A DNA stretch of 63,535 bases from Gammaproteobacteria bacterium (GTDB lineage Bacteria > Pseudomonadota > Gammaproteobacteria > Steroidobacterales > Steroidobacteraceae). The stretch covers positions 1 to 63,535 of the forward strand of contig JANYJY010000044.1 in NCBI GenBank assembly GCA_025358295.1. Reading direction: 5' to 3'. The position numbers and the translations under genes are program-made. This document shows, in pieces, positions 27,766 to 36,392 of the stretch. The notes beneath the pieces are model-generated. The model made no database searches and had not been told where the DNA came from. It saw nothing but the letters and a program-made list of their open reading frames with translations. How positions within the stretch are numbered: the first letter of the stretch is position 1; every line of letters begins with the position of its first letter.

Positions 27766-28553
27766 GCGCCGATCCCGCGGCCGCGGGCCGCATGCGCGAG
27801 CTGCTTGCCATCATGTCGCGCCTGCGTGCCGCCGATGGGTGTCCCTGGGACAAGGAACAATCTTTTGCCAGCATTGCGCCGTACACCATCGAGGAAGCCT
27901 ATGAAGTGGCGGATGCAGCCGAGCGCGGCGACATGCAGCATCTGAAGGACGAATTGGGCGATTTGTTGTTTCAAGTTGTATTCCATTCGCAGCTGGCGAG
28001 CGAGGCAAATCATTTCGATTTTGAAGCGGTCGCGGGAGCCATCTGCGACAAGCTGGTGCGCCGCCACCCGCACGTGTTTGGAAATGGCGGACCGACGACT
28101 CCCGCCGAACAGAGCGTCCTGTGGGAGGAGATCAAGGCGCAAGAGCGCGGCGCTGCCGGCGGCTCGCAATCCGGGCACCTGGACGGCGTGCCCCAGGCTC
28201 TGCCGGCGCTGATGCGCGCCTACAAGCTCAGCAAACGTGCCGCCCGCGTGGGCTTCGATTTCGAACATTCCAGCCAGAGCGCGGATAAGGTGGCGGAGGA
28301 ACTGGCGGAGGTGCGCGACGCCGCCGGCGCTGCCGCAACCTTCGAGGAAGTGGGCGATCTATTGTTCGCCGCGGCAAATTTGGCGCGCAAGCTCGATGTT
28401 GATGCCGAGGCGGCATTGCGTTCGGCGAATGCCAAGTTCGAGCGGCGATTTCGCGCCATGGAATCCTTGGCGGCGCGGCGCGGCGAAGTATTCGCGCAAT
28501 TGACGCTCGAGGCGCAAGAAAGACTCTGGGCAGAGGTCAAGCGTGGCGAGTGA
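27762..28553 (+). CDS. mazG: Nucleoside triphosphate pyrophosphohydrolase MazG
   Basis: The 263-residue protein has the two MazG domains of the long bacterial form. The first carries CPWDKEQSF, the metal site TIEEAYEVADA and the segment DELGDLLFQVVFH. The second repeats the pattern with EELAEVRDAAG and EEVGDLLFAAANLARKL. MazG hydrolyses NTPs and dNTPs to monophosphates and, in E. coli, affects ppGpp levels. There is no mazE or mazF toxin-antitoxin pair nearby. It overlaps nudL by four bases and hrpA by eleven. Confidence 0.95.
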   Translation: MSADPAAAGRMRELLAIMSRLRAADGCPWDKEQSFASIAPYTIEEAYEVADAAERGDMQHLKDELGDLLFQVVFHSQLASEANHFDFEAVAGAICDKLVRRHPHVFGNGGPTTPAEQSVLWEEIKAQERGAAGGSQSGHLDGVPQALPALMRAYKLSKRAARVGFDFEHSSQSADKVAEELAEVRDAAGAAATFEEVGDLLFAAANLARKLDVDAEAALRSANAKFERRFRAMESLAARRGEVFAQLTLEAQERLWAEVKRGE

Positions 28554-31500
28554 GCGGCGAGCGGCTGCCGCCGTTCGCGGCGCGGTCCCGCTCGTCTTCA
28601 AGCACGATGCCGAGTTGCCGATCTCGGCGCGACGCGAGGCTATCATGGAGGCGCTGCGGCGCAGCCAGGTATTAATCGTCGCCGGCGACACCGGATCCGG
28701 TAAAAGCACGCAATTGCCGCAGTATTGCCTGGAGCTGGGGCTGGGCATCGATGCGCTGATTGCGCACACCCAGCCGCGACGCTTGGCGGCGCGCGCATTG
28801 GCCGCGCGCATTGCTGAGGAAGTCGGACAGCCGGTGGGGCGCAGCGTAGGTTTTCGCGTGCGTTTCGCCGATCAGGTATCTGAAGCCACGCGCCTGGTGC
28901 TGATGACCGACGGACTGCTGCTGGCTGAGCTGACCTCCGATCCACAGCTGCGCCGATACGACACCATCATCGTCGACGAGGCACACGAACGAACGCTGAA
29001 CGTTGACCTGCTGATGGGGGTGCTGAAGGGGCTCTTGCCGCGGCGTCCGGATCTTAAAGTGATCGTGACCTCGGCCACCCTGGACGTCGAGCGCATCTCG
29101 CGCTTCTTCAACGACGCGCCAATTCTCACCGTGAGCGGCCGCAGCCATCCCATCGAGGTTCGCTATCGCGAAACGCAAGACGATGCGGAAGATCCGGATC
29201 TGCCCATCGCCGTGCTCGAGGCGTGTCTGGAGATCGCGACTGAACCGGGTCAGATCGGCAGCGGCGATATTCTGGTATTTCTGCCCGGCGAGCGTGAGAT
29301 ACGCGATGTGGGAGAGCTGCTGCAGCGCGAATTGCCCAAGGACGTGGAGGTGCTGGAACTATATTCGCGTCTCTCGTGGGAGCAGCAGAGCAAAATATTT
29401 CAACGTGGCTCGCGCCAGCGCATCGTCCTGGCAACCAATGTGGCTGAGACGTCGATCACCGTGCCGGGAATTCGCTCGGTCATCGATTCGGGGCTGGCGC
29501 GGATCAGCCGCTACAGCCCACGCAACCGGCTACAGCGCCTCCCCATCGAGTCCATATCGCGGGCCAGCGCCGATCAGCGCAAGGGCCGCTGCGGGCGCCT
29601 GGCGCCGGGGCTGTGTCTGCGGCTCTACCCGTCGGTGGACTTCGAGGCGCGCGAGGCCTTCACCGAGCCGGAAGTTCTGCGCACCAATTTGGCGGCGCTG
29701 CTGCTGCGTCTCGCGGCTGACGGCTTGGGAGCGGCGGAGAATTTTCCCTTCATCGATGCGCCTGATTCGCGCGCGCTCAGCGATGGTTACCGTGTGCTGC
29801 AGGAGCTCGAAGCGCTCGATGCCGAACGGCGCATCACTCGCCGGGGCCGCGCCATGGCACGGCTGCCTCTCGATCCCCGGCTGGCGCGCGCCCTGCTCGA
29901 GAGCAAGCGGTTTCGGGCCGAGAGTGAAGTGCTCGCCATCGTCGCGGGCCTGAGCGTGCCCGATGTGCGCATCTCGGCAGCGGGGAATCCGGCTGTGCCT
30001 GGTTCGAGCGATGTTACGGCGCTCAACGCGACTTTCGAGGACAATAAATCCGAATTCTCGGCGGTGTTCAAGGTGTGGAAGGCCTACCGCAAGGCGCGCG
30101 AGGGACCGCGCCGTGAATTGCGGCGCTGGTGCAAGGAGCGGCAGTTTTCTCTTCTGCGGCTGTCAGAATGGGACGATGTTTACTCCCAGGTGGCCGAGCG
30201 GGCCGCGGATATTGGTATTGTTGCCCAAAGCCAGGCGGCGAGCTACACCGGAGTGCACCGTTCGCTGCTCGCGGGCTTTTGCACCACGGTCGGTCTGCGG
30301 GGCGATGAGGGTGCGTATCTCGGCACTCGCGGAGTGCAATTCCATATCTTTCCCGGATCCTCGTTGGCGCGGCGGCGGCCGCGCTGGATCATGGCGGCGA
30401 ATATCGTCGAGACATCAAGGGTATTCGCCCGACGCGTCGCAGAGATCGAGCCGCAATGGATCGAGGCGGCGGCCGCGCACCTGCTCAAGCGCGAGTATCT
30501 CGAGCCCGATTGGGACGAGGGCCGGGAGGAAGTCGTGGCGCGCGAACGCGTCGGCTTCCTCGGCTTGATACTCAGCGCCAATCGCATGGTCAATTACGGG
30601 CCGATCGCGCCGGAAGAATCGCGCCGCATTTTCGCCCGCGAGGGTTTGGTCTATCGGCGGCTGCAGCGCAGACCGGAGTGGCTCCTCGCAAACGACGCCG
30701 CCATCCGCGCTGCACAGCAGCTGGAGGAGCGCTTGCGGACCCGCGACCTGCTGCACAATGCCGAGGCCTTCGTCGATTTCTACGACCGCGTGCTGCCGCG
30801 CCAGGTATCGAGCGCCGCCACCCTGGAATACTTCACCCGGCATCTGTCGGACGCGGATAAGCAATCCCTGCGCCTGGGACCGGAGCAGATATTCGCGCGC
30901 CTGCCCGACCCCGATTCGCTGGCGCAGTTTCCCGAAGTAGCCCGCATCGATGCCCTGTCCATCCCGGTCGAATACCGCTTTACGCCGGGGGAGTCCGGCG
31001 ACGGCGCCAACCTGCACATACCGCTGCTGGCGCTGCCCGGACTGAGCCGCGCGGCGGTCGATGCCGCCGTGCCGGGACATGCCGAGCCACGTATCGAGGC
31101 CCTGCTTAGATCGCTGCCCAAGGAGGCGCGCCGCAATCTGATTCCGATCGGCGACACGGCGGCGCAGTTTCTGGCCCGCATGCAGTCCGGGACGGGCGGG
31201 GCCGCGGACCTCGCCAACCTCCGTACCTGGTTGCAGGAAGAGCGTGGCATTGCCGATGCTTTGCTGCGATTTGATTTGTCAGCTGTGCCGGCGCACCTGA
31301 TGCCGCAGCTTGCCGTGACCAGCGAGGGTCGGGACATTGCACAGCGCAAAACCTTGGTGGAATTGCGGCGCGCCAGCGCTGCCGAGGCGCGTGCCGAGCT
31401 TGATCGGCGCGCACGTGCCGCGTATGCGCTGACCGGAGCTTGGGACAAATTCGAGATCGACGAACTGCCGGAGTCCGTGCCGCTGGCGCTCGAGCAAGGG

Positions 31501-32307
31501 ACGGTCAGGGTGTATCCGACGCTGCAGCGTGTCGGTGTCGCGCTGGAGGTGCGCTACGAATGGTCGGCCGCCGAGGCTGCCCGCAGTTGGCGGCGCGGCG
31601 CGGCGCAATTGGCGGGCAATATGCTCAAAGCTCAGGCGCGCGATCTCGCCAAACAGCTGGCGGGCAACTCGGCGCTGCTGCTCGCCGCGAGCCCCTATGT
31701 GCAGAGCCGCGAGTTCAGCGAGGCGCTGGTGCAATTGGCGTTTCGCAGCGCCTGCTTCGATGATGCCGCGGCGCCGCGCAGCCGCGAAATGTTCAACCGC
31801 AAAGTCGATCTCGGCAGAGCGCGCTTGCATCCCTGCCTGGAGGAAATCATGGCCGCCGCCATGATCTGGTTCACCCAAGCACGCGCCGTGCGTCGCGCGC
31901 TCGACGATCCTCGCACGGCATTGATGGCCGATGTCGTCGCGGAAAGCAACGAGCATTTGCGCAGCTTGTTGAGCGGCGACACGCTGCAATCCCTGGAAGT
32001 GGATTGGCTGCGCCAATTGCCGCGCTATTTGAAGGCCGAAGAGCGGCGCTGGCAGCGCAATGCCGCGCGCGGTTCGGAGCCTGCGACCATTGCCCGGGAG
32101 CTTCGCGAGTGGTCGGCGCGCCATCGCTATTTGGCGGGCCAGGTTGGCGCGGAGATGCGCTGGATTGCGCAACTCGACGATTTGAAGAATTGGATCGAAG
32201 AATACCGGGTGTCCCTGTACGCCCAGGAACTTAAAACCTTGGGTCCGATCTCGGCGGCTCGTTTACAGCAACGTGCCGCCGAGATTGAAGCCTGGATTGC
32301 GCGCTAA
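28543..32307 (+). CDS. hrpA: ATP-dependent RNA helicase HrpA
   Basis: The product (1254 residues) is a DEAH-box helicase; E. coli HrpA has 1300. Motif I is GDTGSGKSTQLPQ, motif II VDEAHERTLNVD, motif III TSATLD and motif VI QRKGRCGR. The helicase-associated and OB-fold domains are followed by the long HrpA-specific C-terminal region (DUF3418). HrpA has been linked to mRNA processing and, more recently, rescue of stalled ribosomes. The start is a GTG 11 bases inside mazG; a later start near residue 35 would still keep motif I, so the N-terminus is approximate. Confidence 0.95.
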   Translation: MASERRAAAAVRGAVPLVFKHDAELPISARREAIMEALRRSQVLIVAGDTGSGKSTQLPQYCLELGLGIDALIAHTQPRRLAARALAARIAEEVGQPVGRSVGFRVRFADQVSEATRLVLMTDGLLLAELTSDPQLRRYDTIIVDEAHERTLNVDLLMGVLKGLLPRRPDLKVIVTSATLDVERISRFFNDAPILTVSGRSHPIEVRYRETQDDAEDPDLPIAVLEACLEIATEPGQIGSGDILVFLPGEREIRDVGELLQRELPKDVEVLELYSRLSWEQQSKIFQRGSRQRIVLATNVAETSITVPGIRSVIDSGLARISRYSPRNRLQRLPIESISRASADQRKGRCGRLAPGLCLRLYPSVDFEAREAFTEPEVLRTNLAALLLRLAADGLGAAENFPFIDAPDSRALSDGYRVLQELEALDAERRITRRGRAMARLPLDPRLARALLESKRFRAESEVLAIVAGLSVPDVRISAAGNPAVPGSSDVTALNATFEDNKSEFSAVFKVWKAYRKAREGPRRELRRWCKERQFSLLRLSEWDDVYSQVAERAADIGIVAQSQAASYTGVHRSLLAGFCTTVGLRGDEGAYLGTRGVQFHIFPGSSLARRRPRWIMAANIVETSRVFARRVAEIEPQWIEAAAAHLLKREYLEPDWDEGREEVVARERVGFLGLILSANRMVNYGPIAPEESRRIFAREGLVYRRLQRRPEWLLANDAAIRAAQQLEERLRTRDLLHNAEAFVDFYDRVLPRQVSSAATLEYFTRHLSDADKQSLRLGPEQIFARLPDPDSLAQFPEVARIDALSIPVEYRFTPGESGDGANLHIPLLALPGLSRAAVDAAVPGHAEPRIEALLRSLPKEARRNLIPIGDTAAQFLARMQSGTGGAADLANLRTWLQEERGIADALLRFDLSAVPAHLMPQLAVTSEGRDIAQRKTLVELRRASAAEARAELDRRARAAYALTGAWDKFEIDELPESVPLALEQGTVRVYPTLQRVGVALEVRYEWSAAEAARSWRRGAAQLAGNMLKAQARDLAKQLAGNSALLLAASPYVQSREFSEALVQLAFRSACFDDAAAPRSREMFNRKVDLGRARLHPCLEEIMAAAMIWFTQARAVRRALDDPRTALMADVVAESNEHLRSLLSGDTLQSLEVDWLRQLPRYLKAEERRWQRNAARGSEPATIARELREWSARHRYLAGQVGAEMRWIAQLDDLKNWIEEYRVSLYAQELKTLGPISAARLQQRAAEIEAWIAR

Positions 32308-32317
32308 ATGGCGCGCC

Positions 32318-33844
32318 TCAGACGTTGAAGCGAATTCCCTGAGCGAGCGGCAACTGCGAACTCCAGTTGATGGTATTCGTCTGGCGTCGCATGTACGCCT
32401 TCCAGGAATCCGAACCCGCCTCGCGTCCGCCGCCCGTGTCCTTCTCGCCGCCGAATGCGCCGCCGATTTCAGCGCCGGAGGTGCCCAGATTGACGTTGGC
32501 GATGCCGCAATCACTGCCGTCGGCGGCCAGGAAGCGTTCGGCGATCTGCAGCCGGTCGGTGAAGACCGCTGAGGACAGGCCATACGGAACCGAGTTCTGT
32601 ATGGCGACGGCTTCCTCGAGTGTGTCATACGAAATCAGGTAGAGAATGGGCGCAAATGTCTCGGTGCGCACCACGTCCATGCCGGCATTGGCGCGAATGA
32701 TGGTGGGCTCGACAAAATTGCCCTCGCGCGGCAGTACCTTGCCGCCGCACAGCAGCTGGCCGCCTTCGGCCTGTGCCGTGTCGATGGCCGCCGAATAGCG
32801 GGATACCGACCCCGCATCGATCAGCGGTCCCATGAGCGTGTCGGCCGCCAAGGGGTCCCCGATCCGTACCTGCCCGTAGGCCGCGACCAGGCGTCGTTCG
32901 AGTTCGGCAGCGCGTGAGCGATGCACCAGCACGCGGCGCGTGGTGGTGCAGCGTTGTCCGGCCGTGCCGACCGCGCCGAACACGATGCCCGGCACCGCCA
33001 GATCGAGATTGGCGCTCTCATCGACGATGATGGCGTTGTTGCCGCCAAGTTCCAGCAGGCTCTTGCCGAGCCTCTCGGCCACTTTCACGCCGATTTGCCG
33101 GCCCACATGCGTCGAGCCCGTAAAGGAGACCAGGGCCACGCGGCGGTCTTCCACGAAACGCATCGCCAGCTCGGTGCCGGCGTCGATGAAGATCTGAAAG
33201 ATCGCGGGCAATGCATGGCGTTCCAACACGCGGTTGCAGATGTGCTGCACGGCGAGCGAACATAGCGCGGTCTTGGGCGAGGGCTTCCACACCGTCGCAT
33301 TGCCGCTGATGGCCGCCAAAAAGGCATTCCAGGACCACACCGCCACCGGAAAATTGAAGGCGGAAATGACGCCCACCACGCCGAGCGGATGCCATTGTTC
33401 ATACATGCGGTGCTGAGGCCGTTCGGAGTGCATGGTGAGGCCGTACAGCATGCGCGACTGGCCCACCGCGAAATCGGCGATATCGATCATTTCCTGCACT
33501 TCGCCGTCGCCTTCCGCCTTGATCTTGCCGTTCTCCATGGAGATTAAGCTGCCCAGAGCATCCTTGTACTTGCGCAGTTCCTCGCCCATGAGCCGTACGG
33601 CCTCACCGCGTTTCGGCGCCGGCACCTGCCGCCAAGCGGTTGCCGCCGCGGCAGCGGCAGCCATCACATGGTCGTAGTCCGCGGCCGTGGCGCCGCGAAC
33701 CTGCGCCAGCCGCTGGCCGGTGGAGGGATTGATCGAATCAATCAGGGGGCCGCCGGTTTGCTGACTCCACCCATGGCTGCCGGACCACGTTCCCGGGTTG
33801 ATCTCGTGAAGCCCCAGGGCCTGCAATACGTTGCTTGTTGGCAT
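32318..33844 (-). CDS. ALDH7-type aldehyde dehydrogenase (aminoadipate/piperideine-6-carboxylate semialdehyde dehydrogenase-like)
   Basis: The 508-residue product is an NAD(P)-dependent aldehyde dehydrogenase. The catalytic Cys is in [16 protein letters not shown], the general base Glu in [12 protein letters not shown], and the cofactor loop is [16 protein letters not shown]. The segments [19 protein letters not shown] and [15 protein letters not shown], with an N-terminal extension beginning [13 protein letters not shown], match the antiquitin (ALDH7) group, whose bacterial members (AmaB/Pcd) oxidise alpha-aminoadipate semialdehyde in lysine catabolism. No other lysine-catabolism gene is present, so the substrate is inference. 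It converges on hrpA with ten bases between stops. Confidence 0.9.
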   Translation of the reverse strand: MPTSNVLQALGLHEINPGTWSGSHGWSQQTGGPLIDSINPSTGQRLAQVRGATAADYDHVMAAAAAAATAWRQVPAPKRGEAVRLMGEELRKYKDALGSLISMENGKIKAEGDGEVQEMIDIADFAVGQSRMLYGLTMHSERPQHRMYEQWHPLGVVGVISAFNFPVAVWSWNAFLAAISGNATVWKPSPKTALCSLAVQHICNRVLERHALPAIFQIFIDAGTELAMRFVEDRRVALVSFTGSTHVGRQIGVKVAERLGKSLLELGGNNAIIVDESANLDLAVPGIVFGAVGTAGQRCTTTRRVLVHRSRAAELERRLVAAYGQVRIGDPLAADTLMGPLIDAGSVSRYSAAIDTAQAEGGQLLCGGKVLPREGNFVEPTIIRANAGMDVVRTETFAPILYLISYDTLEEAVAIQNSVPYGLSSAVFTDRLQIAERFLAADGSDCGIANVNLGTSGAEIGGAFGGEKDTGGGREAGSDSWKAYMRRQTNTINWSSQLPLAQGIRFNV

Positions 33845-33957
33845 AATGAAATTCCAAGTGTTTTGCGACTGATCGGGCAGGCGCCGCCACCCGGCGGCCG
33901 CCCCTTAGTTGGGCGCGCATTTTGACTTGGGTTGGGCGACAACGCTAGCATCCCGCC

Positions 33958-35340
33958 ATGTCGAAAAGCCCCGTCTTGACAAATTGGCACCCTGCCAGCT
34001 GGCAGAGCCGTCGTGTGACCCAGCAACCCGCCTACGCCGATCCGGTGGCGTTGGAGCGCGCCGTCGGCGCACTGAGCCGCTTGCCGCCGCTGGTGGTTTC
34101 CTGGGAAGTGGAGGCTCTGCGCGCGAAACTCGCCCAGGCGCAGCGCGGCGAGCAGTTTTTACTGCAGGGCGGCGACTGCGCCGAGAGTTTCGCGGATTGC
34201 GAATCCGACAACATCGCCAAACGTCTGAAGATTCTGCTGCAGATGAGCTTGGTGCTGCTGCAGGGGTTGAAGAAGCCCATCATTCGAGTCGGCCGCTTTG
34301 CCGGGCAATATGCAAAGCCGCGATCCGCGGACACGGAAACGCGCGACGGCGTGACCCTGCCGTGCTACCGCGGCGATAATGTCAATCGTCCGGGATTCTC
34401 CGCCGCCGAGCGCGAGCCAGATCCGGAGCTGCTGCTGCGAGGCTATGAACGGGCCTCACTGACCTTGAATTTCGTGCGCGCCTTGATCGACGGCGGCTTT
34501 GCCGATCTGCATCATCCGGAATACTGGGATCTGAGTTTTCTGCGCCACGCGGCGCTGCGCGACGGGTATCAGAAAATTGTCGACTCCATCGCCGAATCGC
34601 TGGATTTCTTTGAGTCAATGAGCGGTCAGCGCGTGCACGCAGCCACGCGCGGCGATTTCTATACCAGCCACGAAGGGCTGCATTTACTGTCCGAGCAGGC
34701 GCAGACACGCTACATAGAGCGCCAGAAGCACTGGTACAACTTGTCCACGCATATGCCTTGGATCGGCATGCGCACCGCCCACATCGACGGCGCGCACATC
34801 GAATATTTCCGCGGCATCTCCAATCCCATCGGCGTGAAAGTCGGAGCGGCGATGAGTGGCGAATGGCTGCAAGAATTGGTTCAAGTGCTGAATCCGCAGA
34901 ACGAGGCGGGCCGCTTGACCTTGGTGCACCGTTTCGGCGTGAAGGACATCGAGCAGAAGTTGCCTGCGATGATCAAGGCTGTGCGCGCCACCGGCTCCCA
35001 GGTGCTGTGGGTTTGCGATCCCATGCATGGCAACACAGAGACGACGGCGGGGGGCGTGAAGACCCGCCGCTTCGACAATATTCTCGGTGAGGTCGAGGCG
35101 GCGTTCCGCATTCACGAAGAGCAGGGCTCCATGCTGGGTGGGGTCCACATTGAGCTCACCGGCGAGGACGTCACCGAATGCATCGGCGGCGCGCGTGGAC
35201 TGGCGGAGGCCGATCTGGCGCGCGCCTATAAGTCGCAAGTCGACCCGCGACTAAACGCCGAACAGGCATTGGAATTGGCCATGCTGATCGCCCGACGGGC
35301 CGGGACCAGCAGGCGCCTCGGCAAAACCCCCAAACTCTGA
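33958..35340 (+). CDS. 3-deoxy-7-phosphoheptulonate synthase, class II (plant type)
   Basis: The 460-residue product is the class II DAHP synthase, unrelated in sequence to the class I enzyme encoded at 10431 but catalysing the same reaction. Diagnostic segments are LLQGGDCAESFADC, RVGRFAGQYAKPRS, TSHEGLHLLSEQ, HMPWIGMRTAHIDGAHIEY, VGAAMSGEWLQ and WVCDPMHGNTE. The length fits the family. It has its own promoter space downstream of the divergent aldehyde dehydrogenase. Class II enzymes serve either general aromatic synthesis or dedicated secondary pathways; no phenazine or similar genes are visible here. Confidence 0.96.
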   Translation: MSKSPVLTNWHPASWQSRRVTQQPAYADPVALERAVGALSRLPPLVVSWEVEALRAKLAQAQRGEQFLLQGGDCAESFADCESDNIAKRLKILLQMSLVLLQGLKKPIIRVGRFAGQYAKPRSADTETRDGVTLPCYRGDNVNRPGFSAAEREPDPELLLRGYERASLTLNFVRALIDGGFADLHHPEYWDLSFLRHAALRDGYQKIVDSIAESLDFFESMSGQRVHAATRGDFYTSHEGLHLLSEQAQTRYIERQKHWYNLSTHMPWIGMRTAHIDGAHIEYFRGISNPIGVKVGAAMSGEWLQELVQVLNPQNEAGRLTLVHRFGVKDIEQKLPAMIKAVRATGSQVLWVCDPMHGNTETTAGGVKTRRFDNILGEVEAAFRIHEEQGSMLGGVHIELTGEDVTECIGGARGLAEADLARAYKSQVDPRLNAEQALELAMLIARRAGTSRRLGKTPKL

Positions 35341-35466
35341 TGGACGGAGCCGCCGCCGAGGCTTTGGCTCGGTGTGGATATCTTATATATTTTATTTAAA
35401 AACAATAAGATAGAATATTAAATTAGATTTCACTTAACTGTACGGCAGCGTTTTTGCAAAGCCGAC
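35341..35466. other. Intergenic region with AT-rich hairpin after the class II DAHP synthase
   Basis: No gene is seen here. A short inverted repeat CCGAG/CTCGG lies just after the stop. It is followed by a very AT-rich stretch (35378-35430) containing TATCTTAT (35379-35386) and its exact complement ATAAGATA (35405-35412), an 8-bp stem with an 18-base loop. This could help end transcription of the upstream gene or act as an upstream element for the small RNA promoter at 35467; neither is proven. Confidence 0.35.
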
Positions 35467-35494
35467 TTGCCTCGATGCGTGCAGATGCTATTCT
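35467..35494 (+). promoter_or_regulatory. Sigma-70-like promoter for the candidate small RNA
   Basis: TTGCCT (35467-35472) and TATTCT (35489-35494) are separated by 16 bases, with AT-rich DNA upstream that could act as an UP element. The expected start is near 35501. The match is moderate (four of six bases at the -35 and four of six at the -10). Confidence 0.5.
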
Positions 35495-35500
35495 GACTCG

Positions 35501-35722
35501 CGAACCTTTCCCGCCCCTTGAGATTGAGTGTCGCTAGGCTCCAGCAGCTAAGACGACCAGCAAATAAATAGTGACGCATTGCGCGGAATTTTTAGCGCCG
35601 CAGTGGGTCTGACGGGTTCCGGCCCATAAGTTCTGGGCAAAGGTTGGGTTGCGCTCGGGTTAGTCCAAAGCCGCGCGTGATCGATGGCGGGCTACGCGGA
35701 GTTTCCGCGTAGCCCGTTTTTT
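35501..35722 (+). ncRNA. Candidate structured small RNA of about 220 nt
   Basis: Between the class II DAHP synthase and udgB there is no convincing reading frame, but there is a promoter-like pair, several compensable stems and a very strong intrinsic terminator. AACCTTTCCCG (35503-35513) can pair with TGGGCAAAGGTT (35634-35645) with one bulged C, closing a long domain. A GTGTCGCT/AGTGACGC stem lies inside this domain, and GCCCA (35622-35626) can alternatively pair with TGGGC (35634-35638). The 3' end is the terminator at 35688-35722. I looked for the 6S, tmRNA, RNase P and common riboswitch signatures and did not find them. An independent sRNA is more likely than a leader, because the terminator sits just before udgB. 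Confidence 0.5.
35688..35722 (+). terminator. Strong rho-independent terminator
   Basis: A perfect 13-bp stem (CGGGCTACGCGGA at 35688-35700 with TCCGCGTAGCCCG at 35704-35716) with a GTT loop is followed directly by six T residues. It is the clearest intrinsic terminator in the window and lies 35 bases upstream of the udgB start. Confidence 0.93.
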
Positions 35723-35756
35723 ATTGCGCCCATTGAGAACCGCGACCGCCTGCCTG

Positions 35757-36392
35757 ATGAACTCTACTTTCGATATCGATTGCCGGCGCTGTGCGCGATT
35801 GGCGGTGTTTCTCGATGCCGTGCATCTCAAGGAGCCCGGCTACTTTTGCAGACCCGTACCCGCTTTCGGTGATCCGCAGGCAAGATTGCTCATCGTTGGA
35901 TTGGCTCCCGGCATGCATGGCGCGAATCGCACCGGCAGACCATTTACCGGCGACCATGCCGGGATACTGCTGTACGCCACACTGCACAAGTTCGGTTTCG
36001 CATCCGGGCCGATTTCCACCGCCGCGGATGACGGCCTGAAGCTGCTGGATGCACGCATCACCAATGCGGTTAAATGTCTACCCCCGGAAAACAAGCCATT
36101 ACCTATGGAAATCAAGGCTTGCAATGATTTTCTTCGTGTAGAGCTTGAGCGGAGTCCCAAGGTCCGGGTTATTCTCGCGCTGGGCACAGTGGCGCACGCC
36201 GCGACCCTGCGTGCCTGCGGTTTAGGCCCGGCAGCGCACCGCTTCGCGCACGCGGCGGAGCATCCGTTGAGCGCAGACCGAGTGTTGCTGGATTCTTATC
36301 ATTGCAGCCGCTACAACACCCAGACCCGGCGGCTTACCACCCCCATGTTCGAGAGCGTCTTCGGTAGGGCGAGTGAGCTCGTTCGACGCTAA
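35757..36392 (+). CDS. udgB: Family 5 uracil-DNA glycosylase (UdgB)
   Basis: The 211-residue product has the family 5 motif GLAPGMHGANRTGRPFTGD, the cluster-cysteine spacing of the iron-sulfur uracil glycosylases (C9 and C12 near the N-terminus, then a pair in VKCLPPENKPLPMEIKAC), and the C-terminal motif SYHCSRYNTQTRRLT. Family 5 enzymes remove uracil and other deaminated bases from DNA. An upstream TTG at 35724 sits against the terminator T-tract, so the ATG at 35757 is preferred. The end overlaps uvrC by 20 bases, joining base-excision and nucleotide-excision repair genes in one transcript. Confidence 0.92.
   Translation: MNSTFDIDCRRCARLAVFLDAVHLKEPGYFCRPVPAFGDPQARLLIVGLAPGMHGANRTGRPFTGDHAGILLYATLHKFGFASGPISTAADDGLKLLDARITNAVKCLPPENKPLPMEIKACNDFLRVELERSPKVRVILALGTVAHAATLRACGLGPAAHRFAHAAEHPLSADRVLLDSYHCSRYNTQTRRLTTPMFESVFGRASELVRR

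Noticed and set aside
35501-35722. 6S RNA, tmRNA or RNase P RNA identity for the candidate small RNA
   Set aside because: Their conserved sequence blocks are not present, and the 6S neighbours are not nearby.
35684-35872. Plus-strand open frame over the terminator before udgB
   Set aside because: Its first codons form the terminator stem and it runs inside udgB in another frame.
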